Positions 56,421-64,000 of a stretch of DNA of 64,000 nucleotides are shown here, one piece after another. The notes beneath the pieces were generated by a model. That model was not told the origin of the DNA. It did not search any database and saw nothing but the letters and a program-made list of their open reading frames with translations. Position 1 is the stretch's first letter, and every line of letters starts with the position of its first letter. Source of the stretch: Ipomoea triloba (Eukaryota > Streptophyta > Magnoliopsida > Solanales > Convolvulaceae); the NCBI RefSeq assembly GCF_003576645.1, contig NC_044924.1, positions 28,353,536 to 28,417,535 of the forward strand, read 5' to 3'. Position numbers and translations under genes: made by a program.

Positions 56421-56884
56421 GTTTTTGGTTGAAAATTAGAAATAAAAAATCAAGCATCTGGGTGTTTGGTTTAGATTCACACACTTTCAAACCTAACATT
56501 CTTGAGAATCTTAGGATTTTTTTTTTAATAAGTAAGATATCAGAGTTGTGATACATAAAGTAATTTAGGGTCCGTTTGTAAAACAATAGTCGTGGATGAA
56601 AATTGGTACTAAAATAATAGTCATAGGACCAAAATTGGTAGAAATTAAAATGTGGACCGAAATTATCATTTTGCTAATAGTCGTGGGACCAAAATTGGTA
56701 TTTGCTCTTTGCTTCATGTTATTTAAGGGTCTGTTTTGAAACTTTGAAAATGTTTTCCGTAAAATGATTCTAGAAAATGAATCATTTTCTAGAAAATATT
56801 TAATTTTCTAGTGTTTGACTGAAAGTCAGAAAATTATATCTTTTTTGGTTTGGTTCATTTTTTTTAAATGAACATATTATTTGT

Positions 56885-56887
<3 letters not shown>

Positions 56888-56934
<47 letters not shown>

Positions 56935-57005
56935 GTGGTTGTGCTGGTAGTGGCAGCGGTGGTGGTGGGGTTAGCGGTGGTGATGTAGTGGTGGTGGTGG
57001 TGGTA
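56888..57005. repeat. (ATA)n and GGT-rich microsatellites
   Basis: About 14 ATA units up to 56932, then a GTGGTGGTGG-rich stretch to 57005. They lie inside a region with MITE-like TTTTCTAGAAAAT words. Confidence 0.9.
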
Positions 57006-57488
57006 ATAATAATCTGGAAACTAGCTTGAAGAGAGACGAGAGATAAAAGAGAGACTGAAAAATAAAGAATGCATAAAATGTCTTCCAGCTAAAAATTTAT
57101 GAATACATTTTTTGCCAAATTGAATTTTTTTCATTAACAATAATTAATATTTTCTTTGAATATCCAAATACAGAAAAAAAAAATTGAATGTCATTTTCCA
57201 AGTTTTCAAATGGATCATAAGATTATCTAGGTAATGTTATATAACATAGATAATGTTATATAACATTGTTTTGTTAAGGTTATGTGATTAACTGATTATC
57301 TTAGTTATATTATTGCCAGATTTGAGGTAATGTTTATATTACATACTCAATCTTAATTAACCAACACACAATTTGAACTAATTCCCTAATGTTCATATTG
57401 TTTGGCATTCCATTATCATATGGCATTTTTTGAACTAAACATCCCTTAAGGTTAATTTCAATTTTTGTTTCAAGACTATTATCATATC

Positions 57489-58148
57489 CCCCCCCCCCCC
57501 CCCCCCCCCNNNNNNNNNNNNNNNNNNNNNNNNNNNNNNNNNNNNNNNNNNNNNNNNNNNNNNNNNNNNNNNNNNNNNNNNNNNNNNNNNNNNNNNNNNN
57601 NNNNNNNNNNNNNNNNNNNNNNNNNNNNNNNNNNNNNNNNNNNNNNNNNNNNNNNNNNNNNNNNNNNNNNNNNNNNNNNNNNNNNNNNNNNNNNNNNNNN
57701 NNNNNNNNNNNNNNNNNNNNNNNNNNNNNNNNNNNNNNNNNNNNNNNNNNNNNNNNNNNNNNNNNNNNNNNNNNNNNNNNNNNNNNNNNNNNNNNNNNNN
57801 NNNNNNNNNNNNNNNNNNNNNNNNNNNNNNNNNNNNNNNNNNNNNNNNNNNNNNNNNNNNNNNNNNNNNNNNNNNNNNNNNNNNNNNNNNNNNNNNNNNN
57901 NNNNNNNNNNNNNNNNNNNNNNNNNNNNNNNNNNNNNNNNNNNNNNNNNNNNNNNNNNNNNNNNNNNNNNNNNNNNNNNNNNNNNNNNNNNNNNNNNNNN
58001 NNNNNNNNNNNNNNNNNNNNNNNNNNNNNNNNNNNNNNNNNNNNNNNNNNNNNNNNNNNNNNNNNNNNNNNNNNNNNNNNNNNNNNNNNNNNNNNNNNNN
58101 NNNNNNNNNNNNNNNNNNNNATTTTCCCTCCCCCCCCCCCCCCCCCCC
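57489..58148. other. Assembly gap flanked by poly-C
   Basis: 611 undetermined bases (57510-58120) sit between a C run of about 21 on the left and CTCCCCCC followed by T on the right. Frames crossing it are artefacts. Confidence 0.99.
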
Positions 58149-58259
58149 TTTTTTTTTTCACTTTTGATCTATAAGTTCGAAATCAGCCAAATTTAATATT
58201 TAACTATTGACTATGAATTACATTCAGTGAAAATCCAAAAATAACATATTTTCATTTGT

Positions 58260-60710
58260 CATGTATAAAATTCGATTAATTTTTAACTCATGAATATATC
58301 AATTTTTTATTTTACAATCATTTTAATCAATCTTTTCACAAATTCAATATATTACCAATTAAGTGGATAGGCATGAACCTTTGCATGATGATACTCTTAT
58401 TATTCCCTAGTATTTTGGACATACTTTTCTTGCACCAATGCATTACAGAAAGAATGATTTATATGGATAAAACGAATCAAAAAATTCTGAGACATATAAT
58501 ATTTTCACGCTGAAATTCCATAAATCAAGTCATGCACAATCTCAATATGAATATATAGTCAAATCAGAAAATTACCAATCAAAATTATGTTATCCTTAAA
58601 TATATTTTACTCCCTCAATTGTTTAGTTAATTTTCCAGATAATTAATTTTTATTTAAATTATTTTTAGTATAATTTTTTAATATTTAGTTTAATTTTAAT
58701 GAATAAAATTTAAATATTTGCAATAAAAATTTTATTGTATACAAAAAATCATATTTTAAAATTATAAAATTTTTTTAAATAAAATAAATAAGGAAATATT
58801 AATTAAGCAATGAATAATATAATGACATATGTAATGGGGAAAATGAAGTATAATTTAGTCCTCTAAATTTGAAATTTTATATAAAATTTTAATTCTAATT
58901 CTAAATTTCTTTAAATGTATAAAAAATTATTACATATTCTAATTTTTTATTATTTATTTATTTATTTATTTTGACATCTAATGGATGTACTCCAGACTTT
59001 TAAAATTGTCTAATGTCTACTCATTGACTCATTGTTGATCTTCTATTCAAGTTTTCTCATTTTGGTCTTTCATTAGTAATGACAAGAAAATTTTACACAA
59101 TGCCCAACTAAGTTGGTCAGGTGGTTAATTAGTAATCACAAAATTAGTTCTCAATAGGAGTGACTTATTGGTCTTTTTGGTTTGATTTGATTACCTCATT
59201 GTGGTCATTTACTAGTTAGGGTTACAATGTGAAGTTCAAACAGTACACACCTTTGCATAGTGACTGCGGGTAAGTATTAAGTAACATGAATAATTTTTTT
59301 TTAAATACTTTACTTCCTTCCGTTGTCTTTTAGAAAAAACCATTGTATGTGTCCACTAAAATAATGAGATAAAAATTACTATTTTACTATAATTTTGAAA
59401 TTAAAAATATAAATTGTTATTTAATGGTACAAAATAAGAAAAAATTCCACCATGTCAAAATAAAATCATGCCTACTAATATAAATAGAAAGAGGTTATGG
59501 TATTTCTATAAATATCTATAATTTTGTTTACAAAAGTATTTGTAGGTACAATACATTTTATAGTAGTAGGTATTATATTGTATTTTTTATATTATAATAT
59601 TTTTAATTATATAATAGAGATAAAATAACACTTTTGATTCTTGAGTTATATACCTTGGTGTAAACTCAATCTCTTATTAGTTTGAAATATAATTTTCAAC
59701 CCTTAGTTATTTTTTAAAGTGACGTTTTTAGTCCCCTATAGATATATTATGTTAGCTCCTATTGAGAAATTTTAAATACCTTTATTTGCAATGCAAGTTG
59801 GCCATTTAAATATATATTAACCTCCCTTTTATATATCTTTTACTCGACTCATGTCATTTTCAACTCAAGATACCATACATTTTGGACAAGCTTGCTACCT
59901 TTGACCATATTATGACTAGACAAATTTGAGCACTCAAAATAACATGAATTGAGTAATGTATATAAGAGAAAATTGATGCTAAAATGACAATATTTTAAAA
60001 TTAGAATTTTTAAAAAATTTCATTAAAAACTAATAAGATTTCTTAGTAACAATTTAAAATCACTATTTTAAAAGAGTTAATATTATTTTTGTCCTAGATT
60101 TATAGGTGACAATTCAGTCTTAATCTTTTCTTCTTCTTTTTTTTTGGTCAGAACATCATCTATCTATTGGTCCTAGTATTATTGTAGTATGACTATTTTT
60201 TGTTCTCCGCCAACAAAACCATTGAAATGTCATTAGCTAGATACATGAATATTTTGATTTTTGTTTATACAAGGTGGGTTGACCCGTTATATTTTTATTT
60301 ATTTATTTTCTGAAAAAAATCTATAATTGAAGACCCAAAAATCTACTACTACATAAGGATATTTTAATTTGTATTTTCACTTTATTCTTTTCTATCGAAT
60401 TATAATTTCTTTTCTTCTCAATTCTCTCCTCCCAAACAAGCGACATGTTAATGATCAAAAATATAATGTCAATTTCCTTATAATCATATAATGATGATAT
60501 GATGGTCAAAAGGGTAATGAATGATGGAAAACCACATTCTTCCGAACAGTGGTCAAGCGGACAAAATGACCTTACAAATCATGGAAGGATCAAATAACCA
60601 CGTTGGAAATTGGGGAATGACAACACGTCCAACCCCACACGTATCTGTAATTATCCAAAAAGAAAAATGTTTGAAAAGAAAAATAATTGAAAAACCCTCA
60701 GTACATTCAT
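58260..60710. repeat. Segmental repeat unit D
   Basis: Matches to A and C: AATTAAGTGGATAGGCATGA (58355), AGAAAGAATGATTTATATGG (58448), AACGAATCAAAAAATTCTGAG (fragment near 58473), AAATCAAGTCATGCACAATC (58522), and ATGGTCAAAAGGGTAATGA with GGTCAAGCGGACAAAATGACC at 60500-60570. It contains no gene. Confidence 0.72.
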
Positions 60711-60927
60711 CTGAAAGTGATTTTTCTTTTTAATATAGTAGAGAAAAGTAAAAATAAAAAATAAAAAAATAGAGAAAATAAGACCTTGCACAAAAGTCAA
60801 CAAATATTATTTGAAGGGTCTAAAAATTCACACATATCAACAGGAACAGATTCATAAATCTTCTTCAGTAGGGACGAATGATTAAAACTAATGAGGTATT
60901 TTGAAAAAAAAAATGAAAACACTTACG

Positions 60928-61800
60928 GCCTGTTTACTAACAGAATACTGTTTTATGTTTTATGTTTTCTAATTTTTTAGTTTTCATTCTCTGTTTTCTG
61001 TTCAGAAAACTTGTTTACTAACACTTATTTTTTTAATTTTTTTTTAGATTAACGTTATAAAATTAAAAATAAGTTTAATTTCGAGTGATTTTAAGACCTT
61101 ATAATTAAAATATTTTGGTTTAAATAGAATAAATATAATTTTTACTTTTAAGTCCAATATATGTAAAAAAAATAAATTTACATTTGATATCCGAACCAAA
61201 TTTATATCTGTATATAACATAAATAAAATTATATTTGAACCAATAACCTATTAAGTTCACATAAAATTTAGTTTAGATGATATTAATATTTTTTGAGCTA
61301 ATATTTAAAATATGTTTGGATATATTCATTTGAATGACATGTATATAATATATAATTTTTATTTTGAATTCTATTATAGTAATATATGTGAAATTTCGAT
61401 ATCTGATATCTGGACTAAACTTGTATCTGATATAACATAAATAAAAATATCCGAACGAATAATCAATTGAGTTCAATCAAAATATAAAACATGGTATAGA
61501 TTTCAATTTTTAATTTTGATAATGTGAATGATGTATAATTTTAAGTATAAGCAAATAAGTTATGTTTAAATAAATAAGTAATGCAAGTAGAAAAGATAGA
61601 AGATGATAATGAATGTAATCATAGTAATGAACAAATATGTAAGTAGATAATGGTGAGAATGTGGTTATAGTGACATATAGTCTAATATATAGATGATAGT
61701 TGATTCTATTTTTTTTTTCATTTAGAAAACAGTTTTTAATAGTGTTTCAGTTTTCTAGAAGATTGAAAAATTATTTCCTGTTTTCAAACTGCCAAACATT
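60928..61800 (+). repeat. AT-rich dispersed repeat, copy 3 (most complete)
   Basis: It starts GGCCTGTTTACTAACAGAA and ends CTGTTTTCAAACTGCCAAAC, probably inverted termini. The interior matches 14880-15545 in order (AGATTAACGTTATAAAATTA, GAACCAATAACCTATTAAGT, TTGAATGACATGTATATAA). About 870 bp, no ORF. Confidence 0.75.
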
Positions 61801-62128
61801 TAAGGCTAAGAAATCACATACTTTACCATCTAAGCTAGCTCATCATTTGCTAAAATTTATGTATATTTAGTACTTATAAATCTCTACACTTATAATAAGA
61901 GCTAATAATGTTAGACTCTTAACTGGAACTAAAAAATGTTGGTATAATACTCTGCTATAACATATTGTACTTTATGTTATTCTTATTGTGCAACTTCCAA
62001 TTAAATTCCTAATATATCCTAATCTTTTATAATTTTACCAAATTTTTTCGTTAAATATAACGGAAGTTAACATTAAATTCTTTAGGCAATTTGTTTCTTT
62101 ATTGCAGTTTTCAAACAAATTGGCAATA

Positions 62129-62224
62129 TTCTATAATACAATTCTGTATAGATTCCTAACTTAAAATTAGAATATTGAAGTCTTAATAAGGTTCTATAAT
62201 ACAATTTTGTATATATTCCTAACT
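62129..62224. repeat. Two direct copies of a 35-bp sequence
   Basis: TTCTATAATACAATTCTGTA and the following GATTCCTAACT occur at 62129-62163 and again at 62190-62224, just upstream of the TATA box at 62252. Confidence 0.8.
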
Positions 62225-62251
62225 AAACCATTATTCTACCCAAAACAACAG

Positions 62252-62259
62252 TATATAAA
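62252..62259 (+). promoter_or_regulatory. Putative TATA box of the RPA1-like gene
   Basis: TATATAAA followed by a CT-rich stretch (TCTCTCCCCTTCTCACTC) and CAACACACC is a textbook plant core promoter. The first legible OB-fold codon is about 420 bp downstream. Confidence 0.5.
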
Positions 62260-62674
62260 TCTCTCCCCTTCTCACTCGTATTCACCCAAAACTAAATCTA
62301 ACATATTCTGCAACACACCATCTACTTGACATTCTATAGGTATGATTGTCAAAATGTTATCATGCTAATTCTATTATTTGTATTTGTACTCATAATGATT
62401 ACATTTATAAAAAAAAAAAATCAATGATGGTATACTCATTAGTTAGTATAACTTCAATATCGTTATGTAAATATATCTATTGTATAATCTGTTCATCTAT
62501 ACTTGTATCCTTGTATGTAATGTTGTGGTTCTCATTATATTCCTCTATAATCTACACATTTTAGTTACTTCTAACTCCCTAATCTATGGTTTTTGAATTT
62601 ATGTTGTGATTCCCATTATATTACTTCATAACATCCTTTATGAACATATTTTCCATGACACAAGGATATTAGTA

Positions 62675-62847
62675 ATGACAAATGCAGTAAAATTAATTGA
62701 TATTGATACACAAACTGTAGGCTGGAGTTGTATAGTTCATGTCATTAAGAAAAACAAACCAAAAAACGCTATTGAAATGCCTGAGAAAAAGTATATGATC
62801 ATCATACTTGAGGATGAAACACTAAGTAAATAGTAAATTTTTTCTCC

Positions 62848-62890
<43 letters not shown>

Positions 62891-63188
62891 TTTATCATTA
62901 TTAGTATTATTATTACTATGAAGATGCTCTCATTCACCACCAACATCATTGTAAATGCTATATCTAAATGCAAGGAACTCGGGTTCAATCAATAGTGTTT
63001 GATAATGACATTGGAATGTATGGTATCACTTTACAAACCAACAAATGGTACATCATCTCAAATGTTATTGTCAAACCTGTCCGGACGAATTATAAAGTAC
63101 TTGATCACAAATACAATTACACATTGATTTTAAATAGTCGGATCGGTGTCCAAACAAGTGACAATGATGACACGCCATTTGCTCCCAT
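62675..63188 (+). CDS. RPA1-like OB-fold protein, partial
   Basis: Exon 62675-62825 gives an OB-fold strand set (WSCIVHVIKK, KKYMIIILEDE). A 149-bp intron with a (TTA)n tract follows, and exon 62975-63188 gives RTRVQSIVFDNDI, LQTNKWYIISNVIVKP and YKVLDHKYNYTLILN. With donor AAGTAAAT and acceptor TGCAAG the frame is kept. This is the single-strand-binding fold of replication protein A large-subunit homologues, many of which are carried by plant Helitrons. The second exon ends in GTAAGTGG, a strong donor, so the apparent stop there is intronic, but no further exon is seen and a MITE lies 65 bp on. Start and full extent are uncertain. Probably a decaying transposon-borne or captured copy. Confidence 0.6.
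62849..62890. repeat. (TTA)n microsatellite in the RPA1-like intron
   Basis: About 14 TTA units. Confidence 0.95.
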
Positions 63189-63256
63189 GTAAGTGGTTTA
63201 TTTGTTTCGACTTATTTTAGTTGCAATTTAGCTATTTACAATTTCGTTATGTTTTA

Positions 63257-63522
63257 CTCCCTCTGTCGCATTTTATCTGTCTTACTTACTATTCATTTGT
63301 CAAATCAACTCTTTCTTCTTTAATTTGTTTATTTTCTTTAGTATTTTTTTTTACTTATTTTTAAATTTTATTTTTTGTGTTTAATAGTACTTTTAGTGTA
63401 GTTTCTAAATATATAAATTTTGTATACTAATACTAAACTTAATATTATGAAAAATTGGATTAAAAATAACTTCAGTCAAACTTCGTTAACCGAACCAGAC
63501 ACATAAAATGGGACGAAGGGAG
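63257..63522. mobile_element. Stowaway-type (Tc1/Mariner) MITE
   Basis: The ends CTCCCTCTGTCGCATTTTAT and ATAAAATGGGACGAAGGGAG are inverted repeats flanked by TA (63255-63256 and 63523-63524). Its length of 266 bp and TA duplication fit Stowaway. Confidence 0.93.
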
Positions 63523-63690
63523 TATTAAAATATATAAGCATCAAGACTATTTCTTTGATTGTTATTAATTTAGCATTTTTTTCTCTCTCATTATTATATG
63601 ACTACTTTAACTAATTAAGGAACACTAATTTAAAAATATGTATTGGGCATTGGTTTAATCGCGCAACGCATGTGTGATATTAAGTTGGAT

Positions 63691-63830
63691 AATGAAAAAT
63701 ATCACAGAAGGAATAAATTGGCGGGAGATGGAAGAAATTGGGGGAAAATATTAAGTGGGGTATGAAATTCTCAAAATATCCATGACTTAAACCGTTGTTA
63801 ATGAAAAATATCACAGAAGGAATAAATTGG
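63691..63830. repeat. 31-bp direct repeat
   Basis: AATGAAAAATATCACAGAAG and the following GAATAAATTGG occur at 63691-63721 and 63800-63830. CGCGCAACGCATGTGTG just upstream (63660) resembles the hairpin near Helitron 3' ends. Confidence 0.85.
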
Positions 63831-64000
63831 ATAAAGTTAGAAAGATTGAAGGATCGAATTTCAAATTGAAAACCAAAGACTACTTTGCATATCTGATAAT
63901 AATTGAGGGACCAGAAGTGTGATTTTCCCTTAAAATAAATAAAAGCTAAATGTTCAAATAAGAACATCATATTAAAATAATAACATTATTTATTAATTAA

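Noticed and set aside
57334..58196. ORFs of 243-275 codons across the gap
   Set aside because: They consist almost entirely of undetermined bases plus poly-C.
63189..63192. Stop codon as the true end of the RPA1-like protein
   Set aside because: It overlaps a consensus GTAAGT splice donor, and family members continue beyond this point.

Overview
The window is nuclear DNA from a flowering plant. It shows spliced genes with GT/AG introns, a leucine-rich-repeat receptor-like protein, a WAT1-type transporter with the usual seven-exon structure, a plant-mobile-domain (PMD) gene, Copia and Gypsy LTR retrotransposons, tRNA-derived SINEs and many MITEs in AT-rich DNA. An asterid such as Convolvulaceae (Ipomoea-like) is my best guess from the overall look; no sequence here proves it.

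Layout. 1-2053 is the right part of a Gypsy-type LTR inserted into a broken PMD gene (2054-2770). 3780-6150 is the 5' part of a second broken PMD copy, carrying a nested transposon and an inverted repeat. 6170-8420 is repeats, including a hAT MITE nested in another MITE. 8958-12017 (-) is an intact receptor-like protein gene. 12440-16140 is repeat-rich, with a tandem minisatellite element, a SINE and MITEs. 17525-19676 (-) is an intact four-exon PMD gene whose upstream side (20600-21720) is a degenerate tandem repeat. 22440-23510 is a Helitron replication-protein fragment. 24000-26980 holds transcribed-looking remnants that I cannot name. 27206-29338 (-) is an intact WAT1-related transporter gene.

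From about 31 kb onward there is no intact host gene. The backbone is a non-coding block present as four diverged direct copies (A about 32.8-36.3 kb, B about 44.5-52.0 kb, C about 55.0-56.4 kb, D about 58.3-60.7 kb). It is filled with transposons: a TRIM, SINEs, foldback MITEs, a decayed Copia, a solo Gypsy LTR with target-site duplication inside a LINE ORF1, a young Copia with 222-bp LTRs but no gag, and a truncated Copia with an open 5' gag-pol ORF. A 611-base assembly gap flanked by poly-C lies at 57510-58120. The right end holds an RPA1-like OB-fold gene fragment with a TATA box and a Stowaway MITE.

How the genes might work together. The receptor-like protein (surface recognition), the WAT1-type transporter (metabolite or auxin movement) and the PMD gene (nuclear, transposon-related) show no sign of a shared pathway; their closeness looks incidental. 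Paralogous blocks provide empty sites for several insertions, so the order of some events can be read from this window alone.
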